This document shows positions 27,295 through 36,829 of a stretch of DNA of 52,242 nucleotides, in pieces (the stretch's first letter is position 1; every line of letters begins with the position of its first letter). Under the pieces are notes generated by a model, which worked only from the letters and a program-made list of their open reading frames with translations, had not been told where the DNA came from and did no database searches. This stretch comes from Sporosarcina psychrophila. GTDB taxonomy: Bacteria; Bacillota; Bacilli; Bacillales_A; Planococcaceae. The stretch lies in the NCBI GenBank assembly GCA_020742515.1, contig DYWT01000026.1:1-52242 (forward strand). The letters run 5' to 3'. The translations under genes and the position numbers were made by a program.

Positions 27295-29680
27295 AGAAGT
27301 TATTGATGAGCTTGGAAAGATAAATGTGAGTGTGACAAATCATATGTCAACATTAGATACAGATGCAATTACGAAACTGGATAGTAAATTCAGTGCCAAT
27401 GGGAACAAACAAAATGCACCAAAAGTATATCCAAAGGCTCCTGAGCGCAAAGAAGCACCGAAAGCTGCACAATCTGCAACCAATAACCGCCCAGCACAAG
27501 GATCAACAGGCGGCAATCGTCCGGCTCAGAGACCAGCAGGCGGCAATCGTCCAGCACAAGGATCAACAGGCGGCAATCGTCCAGCACAAGGGTCAACAGG
27601 CGGCAACCGTCCAGCACAAGGATCAACAGGCGGCAACCGTCCAGCACAAGGATCAACAGGCGGCAATCGTCCAGCACAAGGATCAACAGGCGGCAACCGT
27701 CCGGCACAAGGATCAACAGGCGGCAACCGTCCGGCCCAAGGGTCAACAGGTGGCAACCGTCCAGCGCAAGGCGCACCAAGCGGACAAGGCGGACGCCCAG
27801 GTGGCGGAGGCCCGAGTCGTCCAGGTGGCGGTCGCGGTGGACGTCCACCGGCACGCGGTATAAACCAAGGACGCAGAAGATACCGTCCGGCGAACCCGAT
27901 TCCAAAAGTGGAGAAACCGTTACCGGAAAAAATCACTTTTTATGAATCACTTTCAGTAGCTGAACTTGCGAACAAACTGGGACGCGAGCCATCAGCTATT
28001 ATCAAAAAGCTCTTCATGCTTGGTATCATGGCAACAATCAACCAAGAACTGGACAAAGATGCGATTGAACTCATCTGTGCAGATTATGAAGTTGAAGTAG
28101 AAGAGGAAATCCGTATCGACGTAACTGATCTTGAAACGTATTTTGAAGAGCATGAAGAAACAGCAACTGATCTAGCAGAGCGTCCTCCAGTCGTTACAAT
28201 CATGGGGCATGTTGACCACGGTAAAACGACGCTTCTAGACTCAATTCGTAATACGAAAGTTACACAAGGCGAAGCGGGCGGTATCACTCAGCATATTGGT
28301 GCCTACCAAATCGAAGAAAAAGGCAAGAAAATAACATTCCTTGATACGCCAGGTCACGCGGCGTTCACAACGATGCGTGCGCGCGGTGCGAAAGTGACAG
28401 ATATTACGATTCTTGTTGTTGCAGCAGATGATGGTGTTATGCCACAAACAATCGAAGCAATCAACCACGCGAAAGCGGCTGAAGTGCCGATTATTGTTGC
28501 GGTGAATAAGATGGATAAGCCTTCTGCCAATCCAGATCGTGTCATGCAAGAATTGACAGATCATGGACTTGTAGCTGAAGCATGGGGCGGCGATGCAATT
28601 TTTGTACCGATCTCTGCATTGAAAGGTGAAGGGATAGATCAATTGATTGAAATGGTCCTTCTCGTTGCTGAAGTTGCTGAATTGAAGGCTGATTCAAACA
28701 TCCGCGCACGCGGAAGTGTGATTGAAGCATCTCTTGATAAAGGTCGCGGTGCTGTTGCAACGCTTCTTGTCCAAGACGGAACACTTCATGTAGGTGACCC
28801 GATTGTAGTAGGTAACACATACGGCCGTGTCCGTGCAATGGTTAGTGATATCGGACGCCGCGTAAAAGAAGCAGGCCCATCCACACCGATTGAAATTACA
28901 GGCCTTAGCGATGTGCCACAAGCCGGAGATCGTTTTGTTGTCTTTGAAGACGAAAAGACAGCGCGTCAAATCGGTGAAACAAGAGCTGGTGAAGCACTCC
29001 AAGACCAACGTGTAGAAAAAACACGTGTGACGCTTGATAACTTGTTCGATCATATGAAACAAGGTGAAATCAAAGAGTTGAACTTAATCGTTAAAGCAGA
29101 CGTACAAGGTACAGTTGAAGCGATGGCTTCCTCACTTATGAAAATTGAAGTCGAGGGTGTAAACGTGAAAATTATCCATACGGGTGCGGGCGCGATTAAC
29201 GAGTCTGACATTTCACTAGCTGCTGCATCGAATGCTATCGTTATTGGATTCAACGTTCGTCCAGACGTCAACGCGAAACGCGCTGCGGAAGAAGAAGGCG
29301 TTGATATTAGGCAGCACCGTGTCATCTACAAAGTAATCGAAGAAATCGAGTTGGCGATGAAGGGTATGCTTGATCCCGAATACGAAGAAAAAGTTATCGG
29401 TCAAGTTGAAGTACGAGAAACAATTAAAGTGTCTAAAATCGGGACGATTGCGGGAAGCTATGTAACGAGCGGTAAAATTACACGTGATTCAAGCGTTCGC
29501 ATCGTCCGCGATAATATCGTTATCTTCGAAGGCGAAATAGATACATTAAAACGCTTTAAAGATGATGCAAAAGAAGTTGCAAAAGGCTATGAATGTGGGA
29601 TTACAATCAAAAACTTTGATGATATCCATATCGGCGATATTATTGAAGCCTTCATCATGGAAGAGATTAAACGAGTATGA
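27242..29680 (+). CDS. infB: Translation initiation factor IF-2
   Basis: IF-2 brings initiator tRNA to the ribosome. The N-terminal domain ([20 protein letters not shown]) is followed by a low-complexity stretch containing ten-residue repeats ([10 protein letters not shown]), an Arg/Gly-rich segment, the IF2N domain (~240-300) and the G domain with GHVDHGKT (322-329), DTPGH and NKMDK, then domains II-IV. The frame is open from 27182, but GGGGTGG and the family N-terminus select ATG 27242 (812 residues). The start lies inside ylxQ and the stop overlaps ylxP. Confidence 0.98.
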   Translation: MTKIRVHEYAKKVNRTSKEVIDELGKINVSVTNHMSTLDTDAITKLDSKFSANGNKQNAPKVYPKAPERKEAPKAAQSATNNRPAQGSTGGNRPAQRPAGGNRPAQGSTGGNRPAQGSTGGNRPAQGSTGGNRPAQGSTGGNRPAQGSTGGNRPAQGSTGGNRPAQGSTGGNRPAQGAPSGQGGRPGGGGPSRPGGGRGGRPPARGINQGRRRYRPANPIPKVEKPLPEKITFYESLSVAELANKLGREPSAIIKKLFMLGIMATINQELDKDAIELICADYEVEVEEEIRIDVTDLETYFEEHEETATDLAERPPVVTIMGHVDHGKTTLLDSIRNTKVTQGEAGGITQHIGAYQIEEKGKKITFLDTPGHAAFTTMRARGAKVTDITILVVAADDGVMPQTIEAINHAKAAEVPIIVAVNKMDKPSANPDRVMQELTDHGLVAEAWGGDAIFVPISALKGEGIDQLIEMVLLVAEVAELKADSNIRARGSVIEASLDKGRGAVATLLVQDGTLHVGDPIVVGNTYGRVRAMVSDIGRRVKEAGPSTPIEITGLSDVPQAGDRFVVFEDEKTARQIGETRAGEALQDQRVEKTRVTLDNLFDHMKQGEIKELNLIVKADVQGTVEAMASSLMKIEVEGVNVKIIHTGAGAINESDISLAAASNAIVIGFNVRPDVNAKRAAEEEGVDIRQHRVIYKVIEEIELAMKGMLDPEYEEKVIGQVEVRETIKVSKIGTIAGSYVTSGKITRDSSVRIVRDNIVIFEGEIDTLKRFKDDAKEVAKGYECGITIKNFDDIHIGDIIEAFIMEEIKRV
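27491..27760 (+). repeat. Tandem 30-bp coding minisatellite in infB
   Basis: Nine consecutive 30-base units, each coding [10 protein letters not shown]; the second unit is variant ([10 protein letters not shown]). A tenth, decayed unit begins at 27761 ([10 protein letters not shown]). Units differ at only a few mostly silent positions (GGATCA/GGGTCA, CAATCGT/CAACCGT, CCAGCA/CCGGCA). There are no spacers, so this is not a CRISPR. Confidence 0.98.
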
Positions 29681-29955
29681 TCGTCTACGCGGAATGTTCA
29701 TTTTTCATTCCGGAGGCGGCTTCTTTGAAAGAGAAGCGGTCTGTTTTAAAACGGATGACTGACAGAGTGAAAAATGCTTATAATGTCTCCATTTCAGAAC
29801 TTGATCATCAAGATCTTTGGCAACGGACAACAATCGCTCTTGTTGCTGTCGCCTCATCAAAAGATGCAGCTGAGCGTGAGGTTAGGCGGGCGATCCGATT
29901 CCTGGAGTCAAATCCGGAATGGGAATTGTCCAACTTGACGCTCGACTATTATTAA
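29677..29955 (+). CDS. ylxP: YlxP, DUF503 family protein
   Basis: A 92-residue ferredoxin-like protein of the DUF503 family, with [18 protein letters not shown] and [16 protein letters not shown]. It is always found near infB and rbfA, and a role in ribosome assembly or RNA binding has been suggested, but I assign no function. The ATG overlaps the infB stop by 4 bases, and rbfA follows after 22 bases. Confidence 0.93.
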   Translation: MIVYAECSFFIPEAASLKEKRSVLKRMTDRVKNAYNVSISELDHQDLWQRTTIALVAVASSKDAAEREVRRAIRFLESNPEWELSNLTLDYY

Positions 29956-29977
29956 AACGGGATTGGGGTGACCATCC

Positions 29978-30340
29978 ATGACAATGCGTGCTAATCGTGT
30001 TGCAGAACAAATGAAAAAAGAGCTTGGCGCAATTATCGGCCAAAAAGTGAAAGATCCAAGAATTGGTTTCGTTACAGTAACTGATGTTGACGTTACTGGG
30101 GATCTTCAACAAGCGACGATTTTTATTTCTGTTCTTGGAAGCGATTCGGAAAAAGAAGATACGCTGAAAGGGCTTAATAAGGCGAAGGGATTCATTCGCA
30201 CTGAAATTGGCCAGCGGATCAGACTTCGAGTAACACCTGAAATCAAATTTGAATTTGATAGTTCCGTTGCATATGGAACACGGATTGAATCACTGCTTAA
30301 ACAGGTGAAAAGCGAAGACGAAAAAGAAATTGAACAATGA
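29978..30340 (+). CDS. rbfA: 30S ribosome-binding factor A
   Basis: RbfA (120 residues) is a KH-fold assembly factor for the 16S rRNA 5' region and cold adaptation. Conserved parts are [37 protein letters not shown] and [18 protein letters not shown]. It ends the rimP-rbfA unit, with a strong terminator directly after the stop. Confidence 0.97.
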   Translation: MTMRANRVAEQMKKELGAIIGQKVKDPRIGFVTVTDVDVTGDLQQATIFISVLGSDSEKEDTLKGLNKAKGFIRTEIGQRIRLRVTPEIKFEFDSSVAYGTRIESLLKQVKSEDEKEIEQ

Positions 30341-30346
30341 TGAGAG

Positions 30347-30389
30347 GAGGAAGTCGGTGTCCACAAGGACTTTCCGGCTTCCTCTTTTT
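30347..30389 (+). terminator. Terminator after rbfA
   Basis: GAGGAAGTCGG (30347-30357) pairs with CCGGCTTCCTC (30374-30384), one T-G wobble, with inner GTCC/GGAC and a TTTTT tail. Confidence 0.88.
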
Positions 30390-30424
30390 ACATATAATTG
30401 ATATTTTGAGGGGTGGTGGCATGC

Positions 30425-31336
30425 ATGAATGGAATACTTCCTCTATGGAAAGAAAAAGGAATGACATCGCATGATTGTGTATTCAAATTGCGTAAAATCC
30501 TTGGTACTAAAAAAGTGGGACATACGGGCACCCTTGACCCGAGTGTGGAAGGCGTATTGCCGATTTGCATAGGGCAGGCAACGAAAGTAGCTGAATATAT
30601 AACTGATTCCGGCAAGGAATATATTGCGGTTGTCACCATTGGGACTGCAACTGAAACGGAAGATGCGGATGGAGCGGTAATCGCTACGGATTTGACACTA
30701 AAACATATTACCCGAACGGAAATTGAAGCAGCGCTCGCTAAGTTGAAAGGTGAAATTGTTCAAATCCCACCTATGTATTCTGCGGTAAAAGTGAACGGTC
30801 GTAAATTATATGAATATGCACGAAAAGGGATTGAAGTTGAAAGACCTGAACGAACAGTACTCATTCATGAAATCGAATTACTGGATCCTGTACAATGGTA
30901 TGAAGGTGAAACAATCTCATTTCGAATCAGGGTTGCTTGCGGGAAAGGTACGTATATTCGGACGCTTGCTGTCCAGATTGGGGAACTGCTCGGCTACCCG
31001 GCGCATATGGCGGCTCTTGTCCGCACATCGTCAGGTACATATGTACAGAACGACTGCCGGACGTTGGACGAAGTGAGAACGCTTCAGGACGCAGGAAGAA
31101 TTACAACATTACTTCGTCCTCTTGAAGATGCGCTCACTGATTTCGCCACTGTTGAAGTTAGTGAAGAGCTCCTTGAAAAAGTGGTGAACGGGCAAGTGTT
31201 ACCTGAACATCCTTTGCTTGAAAGTGAAGAGGCAATCGTATTTATGAATGAAGGCAAGGCAATTGCAGTGTACAGGAAGCATCCTACCAAGCTTGGTCTC
31301 ATGAAGCCTGAAAAGATGTTTCCGTTGAACAGGTAA
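30425..31336 (+). CDS. truB: tRNA pseudouridine-55 synthase
   Basis: TruB forms pseudouridine 55 in the T loop of tRNA. The catalytic D38 lies in GHTGTLDPSVEGVLP, and the substrate-loop motifs QIPPMYSAVKVNGRKLYEYAR and GKGTYIRTLA are present. GAGGGGTGG precedes; the GTG at 30413 falls in that region, so ATG 30425 is chosen (303 residues). ribF follows after 13 bases. A TATAAT at 30393 lacks a convincing -35. Confidence 0.97.
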   Translation: MNGILPLWKEKGMTSHDCVFKLRKILGTKKVGHTGTLDPSVEGVLPICIGQATKVAEYITDSGKEYIAVVTIGTATETEDADGAVIATDLTLKHITRTEIEAALAKLKGEIVQIPPMYSAVKVNGRKLYEYARKGIEVERPERTVLIHEIELLDPVQWYEGETISFRIRVACGKGTYIRTLAVQIGELLGYPAHMAALVRTSSGTYVQNDCRTLDEVRTLQDAGRITTLLRPLEDALTDFATVEVSEELLEKVVNGQVLPEHPLLESEEAIVFMNEGKAIAVYRKHPTKLGLMKPEKMFPLNR

Positions 31337-31349
31337 GGGAGCGATTACA

Positions 31350-32297
31350 ATGGACATCTACAAATTGCATTATCCCGGGAAAGTCTCGATTGAAAGTGAA
31401 GAGCATTTTTCCCTTGCACTCGGCTTCTTTGATGGCTTGCATAAAGGACATCAGACAGTTATCAACGAAGCAAAAAGGAAAGCTGAAGAGCTTGGTATCC
31501 GTTCAGCTGTTATGACATTCGATCCGCACCCTTCCCATCTATTTGGTGACGGAGAAAATAAAGTAGGCTACATTACGCAGTATGCAGAAAAGGCGCGGCT
31601 GCTTCGTTCTATGGGCATTGATGCTTTGTTCATTGTGACATTCGATTGGGCGCTTGCTTCGCTTTCGCCTAAGCAATTCATAGATGTTTTTTTGAAGGGA
31701 CTGCATGTTAAACATGTGACCGCAGGATTTGATTATACATTTGGCTCAAAGGGCGCTGGTACTATGGAACAGATGGCTGAGTTGTCAGGCGGAGCATTCG
31801 GTACAACTGTCATCAAAAAAGTGACGGATAACGAGGAGAAGATTTCATCTACCCGGATTCGTAAGCTTCTTGCTGAAGGCAATGTTGAAGAAACAGCATT
31901 GCTTCTTGACAGACCTTATCGAACTGTCGGCATAGTCGTCGACGGGGAAAAAAGGGGAAGGCTACTCGGCTTCCCGACTGCGAACGTGATGCCTGAGAAA
32001 AATACAGTGCTCCCCGCGAATGGTGTCTATGCAGTGCATTTCACTGTGGAGGGAAAAACGTATCAAGGCGTATGCAATGTCGGCGTAAAACCGACATTCC
32101 ATGACCCAAGTGATAGACAGGCCGTCGTAGAGGTGCATGTACTCGATTTTGATGGAGATCTCTATGGTAAAGAAGCATTTGTAGACTGGATTGGACATAT
32201 CCGTGATGAGCAAAAATTCGGATCCATTGATCTGCTTATTGAACAGATAGCAAAAGACAAAAATAGCGCAGTTAAGATTTTGGAAGCCCATCGATGA
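31350..32297 (+). CDS. ribF: Bifunctional riboflavin kinase/FAD synthetase
   Basis: RibF (RibC in B. subtilis) makes FMN and FAD. The N-terminal FMN adenylyltransferase domain has GFFDGLHKGHQ and the SSTRIRKLL-like motif STRIRKLLAEG; the C-terminal riboflavin kinase domain has GRLLGFPTANV and GVYAVHF. The 315-residue length is standard. It forms a short unit with truB. No FMN riboswitch lies upstream. Confidence 0.97.
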   Translation: MDIYKLHYPGKVSIESEEHFSLALGFFDGLHKGHQTVINEAKRKAEELGIRSAVMTFDPHPSHLFGDGENKVGYITQYAEKARLLRSMGIDALFIVTFDWALASLSPKQFIDVFLKGLHVKHVTAGFDYTFGSKGAGTMEQMAELSGGAFGTTVIKKVTDNEEKISSTRIRKLLAEGNVEETALLLDRPYRTVGIVVDGEKRGRLLGFPTANVMPEKNTVLPANGVYAVHFTVEGKTYQGVCNVGVKPTFHDPSDRQAVVEVHVLDFDGDLYGKEAFVDWIGHIRDEQKFGSIDLLIEQIAKDKNSAVKILEAHR

Positions 32298-32300
32298 TTG

Positions 32301-32329
32301 TTGCATTTCAAAAATAGGCATGGTACTAT
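32301..32329 (+). promoter_or_regulatory. Promoter of rpsO
   Basis: TTGCAT (32301-32306), 17 bases, TACTAT (32324-32329) with a preceding TGG. It lies 4 bases after the ribF stop. Confidence 0.75.
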
Positions 32330-32335
32330 AAATAC

Positions 32336-32411
32336 GTGCCAATACGCACAAACCATTCCTTGGCATCGCGAATCACCAACGCTTGCTCGGGAACCGGGGA
32401 TATCTTACTAT
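32336..32411 (+). promoter_or_regulatory. rpsO leader with hairpin
   Basis: TGCCAA (32337-32342) pairs with TTGGCA (32360-32365) near the 5' end of a leader of about 90 bases, followed by a GC-rich part (CTCGGGAACCGGGG). S15 represses its own mRNA in several bacteria through structured leaders, including Geobacillus; this leader may do the same, which is inference. Confidence 0.4.
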
Positions 32412-32425
32412 TGGAGGTGAAGAAG

Positions 32426-32695
32426 ATGGCTATCACACAAGAACGTAAAAATGAATTGATCAATGAATACAAAATTCATGAAACTGATACTGGATCAGCA
32501 GATGTACAAATCGCTGTCCTTACAGAAGAGATCAATAACCTGACAGAACATTTCCGTCTTCATAAGAAAGACAACCACTCACGTCGTGGTCTTTACAAAA
32601 TGATCGGAACTCGTAAAAGACTTTTGAGATACCTACGAGACAATGAAGTTCAGCGTTACCGTGATCTTATTGCTAAACTCGGCCTTCGCCGTTAA
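32426..32695 (+). CDS. rpsO: 30S ribosomal protein S15
   Basis: S15 (89 residues) is a primary 16S rRNA-binding protein. The sequence is standard: [34 protein letters not shown] and [29 protein letters not shown] precedes ATG 32426. The frame is open upstream but no start there has a ribosome-binding site. Confidence 0.99.
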   Translation: MAITQERKNELINEYKIHETDTGSADVQIAVLTEEINNLTEHFRLHKKDNHSRRGLYKMIGTRKRLLRYLRDNEVQRYRDLIAKLGLRR

Positions 32696-32709
32696 TAAGA
32701 TTTCTATCG

Positions 32710-32733
32710 AAAGCGGGCCTTGCCCGCTTTTTT
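32710..32733 (+). terminator. Terminator after rpsO
   Basis: AAAGCGGGC (32710-32718) pairs perfectly with GCCCGCTTT (32722-32730) around CTT, followed by TTT. The next 150 bases to pnp hold AGCCCCGACAG (32775-32785), matching the complement of the family 1 repeat arm, and no gene. Confidence 0.85.
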
Positions 32734-32887
32734 CTTTGTTTAATGAAATATCAAGGCGTTACTACAGCATATAGCCCCGACAGACACCTTTCGCTTTACT
32801 ATTCGCATAAGAGTGCCTTTTTTGATACACTACTACTAATACATACATGTATACAGTCCAGGCTGGAATATGGAGAGGGGTTCAATT

Positions 32888-35005
32888 ATGACAGAGAAAA
32901 AAGTTTTTACACTTGATTGGGCAGGACGACCGTTAACAATTGAAACGGGTCAACTTGCTAAACAAGCGAACGGAGCAGTACTCGTACGCTACGGAGAAAC
33001 GACAGTGCTTTCAACTGCAACATCTTCAAAAAATTCACGGGGGCTGGATTTCTTCCCGCTTACAGTGAACTATGAAGAGCGCATGTATGCTGTTGGTAAG
33101 ATTCCGGGCGGCTTCATTAAACGTGAAGGACGTCCGTCAGAAAAAGCGGTCTTGACGAGCCGACTAATCGACCGTCCGATTCGCCCTTTATTTGCAGAAG
33201 GGTTCCGCAACGATGTACAAGTTATCTCACTTGTTATGTCAGTCGATCAAGATTGTCCATCTGAAATGGCAGCAATGCTCGGTTCTTCCCTTGCATTGTC
33301 GATTTCTGACATTCCTTTCGAAGGACCGATTGCCGGTATTCAAATTGGGTTAATCGACGGGAAATTCATCGTTAACCCAACACCGGCACAATTGGAGAAG
33401 AGTGAGCTTGACCTTGTTGTCGCTGGTACGAAAGATGCGATCAACATGGTTGAAGCAGGCGCACAAGAAGTTGCGGAAGATATCATTCTTGAAGCAATTA
33501 TGTTCGGACACGGAGAAATCATTAAACTAATCGAATTCCAAGAAAAAATTATAGCTGAGGTCGGCAAAGTGAAAACGGAAGTTGCACTATTCACATTGGA
33601 CGAAACAATCATGTCTGATATCAAAAATAGCTGCGAAATCGATTTAATCAATGCGATCCAGACAGTTGAGAAGCATGCACGTGAAGATGCTATCAATGTA
33701 GTAAAAAACGAAGTAATCGAACGCTACAAAGAAAACGAAGCGGACGATGCTACGATGAAACAAGTAAAAGGCGTTTTGGATCATATTGTTAAAGAAGAAG
33801 TCCGTCGTCTTATTACGGATGAAAAAGTTCGTCCTGATGGTCGTGGTCTTGACGAAATCCGTCCGCTTGCATCAGAAGTGGGCATCTTGCCACGTACGCA
33901 CGGTTCGGGTCTCTTTACACGTGGACAAACGCAAGCGCTTAGTGTGTGTACCCTTGGAGCCCTTGGTGAAGTACAAATCATTGATGGTCTTGGCCTTGAA
34001 GAAACAAAACGTTTCATGCACCATTATAACTTCCCGAACTTCAGTGTCGGTGAAACGGGTCCAATCCGTGGACCGGGCCGTCGTGAAATTGGTCACGGTG
34101 CACTTGGCGAACGCGCACTTTCAGCGGTTATCCCGAATGACACTGATTTCCCGTACACAATCCGTCTCGTAGCAGAAGTGCTTGAATCGAACGGTTCTTC
34201 TTCCCAAGCATCAATCTGTGCTTCTACAATGGCTATGCTAGATGCAGGTGTTCCACTTAAAGCGCCGGTTGCGGGTATCGCAATGGGACTTGTGAAAAAA
34301 GGGGACAACTATTCTGTCCTTTCCGATATTCAAGGGATGGAAGATCATCTTGGCGATATGGACTTCAAAGTTGCAGGAACTGAAAAAGGAATTACCGCGC
34401 TTCAAATGGATATTAAAATCGAAGGTCTTTCCCGCGAAATTTTGGAAGAGGCATTGTCTCAAGCAAAAATTGGGCGCTTGAAAATTTTAAATCATATGAT
34501 CACAGCAATCTCAGGCCCGCGTGAAGAACTTTCACAATATGCACCGAAAATTATCGTCATCAAAATCAATCCAGACAAGATTCGTGACGTAATTGGACCA
34601 GGTGGAAAAGTAATCAACAAAATTATCGAAGAGACGAATGTTAAAATCGATACGGAACAAGACGGAACGATTTATATCTCTTCACCAGATAATGAAATGA
34701 ATGCCAAAGCGAAAGCGATGATTGAGAATATCGTTCGCGAAGCAAAAGTTGGCGAATATTACATGGCAAAAGTGAAACGAATTGAAAAATTCGGTGCATT
34801 CCTTGAACTCTTCCCAGGAAAAGACGGACTTCTTCATATTTCTGAAATTGCAGAAGAACGGACAAAAGCGGTTGAAGACGTTTTGAAAATGAACGATGAA
34901 ATGTTCGTTAAAGTTATAGAAATTGATAACCAAGGACGAGTTAACTTGTCTAGGAAAGTTGTCATTCTTGAAGAAAAAGAAGCAGCTGAAAAAGAAAAAA
35001 ACTGA
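32888..35005 (+). CDS. pnp: Polynucleotide phosphorylase
   Basis: PNPase degrades RNA 3' to 5' using phosphate and is a partner of the degradosome-like network that includes RNase J. The two RNase PH domains (first ending near residue 220, second with [15 protein letters not shown]), a KH domain ([20 protein letters not shown]) and an S1 domain ([20 protein letters not shown]) are in order. GAGAGGGG selects ATG 32888 over ATG 32870, giving 705 residues. In B. subtilis ylxY follows pnp; here it does not. Confidence 0.98.
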   Translation: MTEKKVFTLDWAGRPLTIETGQLAKQANGAVLVRYGETTVLSTATSSKNSRGLDFFPLTVNYEERMYAVGKIPGGFIKREGRPSEKAVLTSRLIDRPIRPLFAEGFRNDVQVISLVMSVDQDCPSEMAAMLGSSLALSISDIPFEGPIAGIQIGLIDGKFIVNPTPAQLEKSELDLVVAGTKDAINMVEAGAQEVAEDIILEAIMFGHGEIIKLIEFQEKIIAEVGKVKTEVALFTLDETIMSDIKNSCEIDLINAIQTVEKHAREDAINVVKNEVIERYKENEADDATMKQVKGVLDHIVKEEVRRLITDEKVRPDGRGLDEIRPLASEVGILPRTHGSGLFTRGQTQALSVCTLGALGEVQIIDGLGLEETKRFMHHYNFPNFSVGETGPIRGPGRREIGHGALGERALSAVIPNDTDFPYTIRLVAEVLESNGSSSQASICASTMAMLDAGVPLKAPVAGIAMGLVKKGDNYSVLSDIQGMEDHLGDMDFKVAGTEKGITALQMDIKIEGLSREILEEALSQAKIGRLKILNHMITAISGPREELSQYAPKIIVIKINPDKIRDVIGPGGKVINKIIEETNVKIDTEQDGTIYISSPDNEMNAKAKAMIENIVREAKVGEYYMAKVKRIEKFGAFLELFPGKDGLLHISEIAEERTKAVEDVLKMNDEMFVKVIEIDNQGRVNLSRKVVILEEKEAAEKEKN

Positions 35006-35028
35006 TTCCAAACACGGGAATAGGATGG

Positions 35029-35067
35029 AAAGCCTCTCTTCATTAAGTGAAGATGAAGGCTTTTTCT
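35029..35067 (+). terminator. Terminator after pnp
   Basis: AAAGCCT (35029-35035) pairs with AGGCTTT, and CTTCA/TGAAG form the inner stem around TTAAG; TTTTTC follows. Confidence 0.8.
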
Positions 35068-35149
35068 TTATGCCCGTACTTTCGAATATGAGAGAAAATC
35101 GCCTGTGTTTGTCACGGGTCTATAGGATGTGGTGAACTTGATCTGCGTT

Positions 35150-35182
35150 CTTTAGTCCGGGCCGCTTGCGCTTTTCTTCAGC
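35150..35182 (+). repeat. Remnant of repeat family 1 (right arm)
   Basis: GTCCGGGCCGCTTGCGC followed by TTTTCTTC resembles the right arm GGACGGCGCCTTGCGCTTTTCTT at 12472 (quoted loosely). No left arm is clear. It supplies the -35 hexamer of the mlpA promoter. Confidence 0.45.
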
Positions 35183-35195
35183 CATCAAATATAAT
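35166..35195 (+). promoter_or_regulatory. Promoter of mlpA
   Basis: TTGCGC (35166-35171), 18 bases, and a consensus TATAAT (35190-35195). Transcription would start near 35202, about 34 bases before the chosen ATG. Confidence 0.6.
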
Positions 35196-35235
35196 GAAGT
35201 CAAATAGAATAGAGTTCACAAGGGGGATTCGGGGA

Positions 35236-36486
35236 ATGATAAAAACACATGTATGCCAAAATGGCGTCAGAATCGTCCATGAAAAAATGCCGCACGTTCG
35301 TTCAGTGGCGCTGGGCGTATGGGTCGGAGCGGGTTCAGGAGACGAAAAAGAATCTGAGGCGGGAATCGCTCATTTTATTGAACATATGCTCTTTAAAGGG
35401 ACTGCGAAAAGGAGTGCCCGCACAATTGCTGAGGAATTTGACCGCATCGGTGGAGACGTCAATGCGTTCACTTCCAAAGAAATGACTTGTTATTACACGA
35501 CCGTACTCGGGCATCAAGCACCCCGCGCGCTGTCGATTATGGCTGATATGTTTTTCAATTCATCATTTGAAGAAGCTGAAATAGCAAAAGAGAAATCGAT
35601 TGTCCTCGATGAGATAGCAGCAGTTGAAGATGCACCGGATGACGATGTAGATGAAAGATTATGGGCGGTCATGTATCCGGAACAGCCGATAGGTAAACCC
35701 GTTCTTGGCGATGAAAAGACAATAAATACATTCAATCGTAAAATGATAGATGAATTCATGGAGCGGAAGTATACGCCTGAACGAATTGTTATTTCAGTTG
35801 CAGGTAACTATGATGACCGATTAATACAGCTAATCGAAGTTCAATTCGGTTCGTTCAAAAGGGGTGAGCTGGCTGCCCAATCATCCACTTTAGCGTTACC
35901 TGAATTCCACGGAGGCATGACTTTAAAAGAAAAAGATATTGAACAAGCGCATATCTGTCTTGGTTTTTCAGGACTTCCTGTAAAAGATAATCGAATCCAC
36001 GATTTAGTGGTGTTGGATAGTATAATAGGCGGCTCGATGTCATCACGTTTATTCCAGGAAGTCCGTGAAGAACGCGGTCTTGCTTATTCGGTCTATTCTT
36101 ATTACTCAGCGTACAAAACGACAGGTACCTTTATGATCTACGGTGGAACTTCGCCTGAGAACTTAAAGGAATTGTCTGATACGATTGATGAAGTCATTCA
36201 TTCCATTTTGACCGATGGGATAACGGAAAACGAATTGTACAATGCAAAAGAACAGTTAAAAGGCGGATTTTTGCTAGGGCTTGAAAGTTCTGAGTCGCGG
36301 ATGCACCGCAATGGTAAAAACGAGCTCATATTAGAGGAGCATAAAACAGTTGATGAAGTCGTAGCTCTCATTGACAATGTCGAGTTAAGTCAGGTATATA
36401 GAATGGCAAACGATATCTTTACGGGGCAACGGGCAATTTCAATTGTTGCGCCAAAGGAGATTCTAAAAGAATTCAAAATTGATTGA
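35236..36486 (+). CDS. mlpA: MlpA (YmxG), M16-family zinc peptidase
   Basis: An M16B peptidase similar to mitochondrial processing peptidase. The inverted zinc motif H46-F-I-E49-H50 in GIAHFIEHMLFKGT is intact, with the downstream glutamate region (EKSIVLDEIAAVED) and the C-terminal R/Y substrate-binding motif (EERGLAYSVYSYYS). The frame is open from 35194, but the promoter -10 overlaps that ATG and GGGGGATTCGGGGA precedes ATG 35236, giving 416 residues, close to B. subtilis MlpA (409). Confidence 0.95.
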   Translation: MIKTHVCQNGVRIVHEKMPHVRSVALGVWVGAGSGDEKESEAGIAHFIEHMLFKGTAKRSARTIAEEFDRIGGDVNAFTSKEMTCYYTTVLGHQAPRALSIMADMFFNSSFEEAEIAKEKSIVLDEIAAVEDAPDDDVDERLWAVMYPEQPIGKPVLGDEKTINTFNRKMIDEFMERKYTPERIVISVAGNYDDRLIQLIEVQFGSFKRGELAAQSSTLALPEFHGGMTLKEKDIEQAHICLGFSGLPVKDNRIHDLVVLDSIIGGSMSSRLFQEVREERGLAYSVYSYYSAYKTTGTFMIYGGTSPENLKELSDTIDEVIHSILTDGITENELYNAKEQLKGGFLLGLESSESRMHRNGKNELILEEHKTVDEVVALIDNVELSQVYRMANDIFTGQRAISIVAPKEILKEFKID

Positions 36487-36494
36487 TGGTGTCA

Positions 36495-36525
36495 GTCAGT
36501 TTTCCTGTGTTCGTTTCATATGATG
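36495..36525 (+). promoter_or_regulatory. Possible sporulation (sigma-E/sigma-K type) promoter
   Basis: GTCAGTTT (36495-36502) resembles a sigma-E -35, and CATATGAT (36517-36524) matches CATAnnnT of mother-cell -10 elements, with a 14-base spacer. The site lies before ymxH-dpaA-dpaB, where mother-cell expression is expected. The match is imperfect. Confidence 0.3.
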
Positions 36526-36547
36526 AATGGAGACGAAGGAAAGGGGA

Positions 36548-36829
36548 ATGACGATGCTACTTTCAGAACTTGCTCAGAAAGAGCTTATTCAAGTTGAGGA
36601 CGGGGTCCGCTATGGATTTCTAGCGGATACCGACCTTATTTTTAACGGGAGAACAGGTGATATTATCGGATTTGAAATTAAGAAAAAGTCCGGTCGTTTT
36701 TCATTCAAAAACCGTCAAGAAGGTTCGGATGAATTCATACCTTGGCATGAAATCGTCCTAATTGGGGAACATCGCATTCTATTTGGGAAAACGCATAGCA
36801 TGGATGGGTTGGCTAGCGATGATAGATGA
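36548..36829 (+). CDS. ymxH: YlmC/YmxH family PRC-barrel protein
   Basis: A 93-residue PRC-barrel-like protein (MLLSELAQKELIQVEDG, GDIIGFEI, IPWHEIVLIGEHRILF). Members are linked with sporulation loci, but their function is unknown. GAAAGGGGA lies before ATG 36548; a second ATG at 36554 is possible. It overlaps dpaA by 11 bases, as part of the dipicolinate operon. Confidence 0.85.
   Translation: MTMLLSELAQKELIQVEDGVRYGFLADTDLIFNGRTGDIIGFEIKKKSGRFSFKNRQEGSDEFIPWHEIVLIGEHRILFGKTHSMDGLASDDR

Noticed and set aside
27491-27760. CRISPR-like regular repeats
   Set aside because: The 30-base units are contiguous without spacers and lie in frame in infB, with no cas genes nearby.
27363-27936. Long open frames in other frames and on the minus strand across the infB repeat
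   Set aside because: They arise because a 30-base unit without stops in several frames is repeated; their products are low-complexity and there is no start signal, while infB is certain.
30393-30398. TATAAT as a truB promoter
   Set aside because: No -35 or TGn extension accompanies it, and AT-rich hexamers are expected by chance here.
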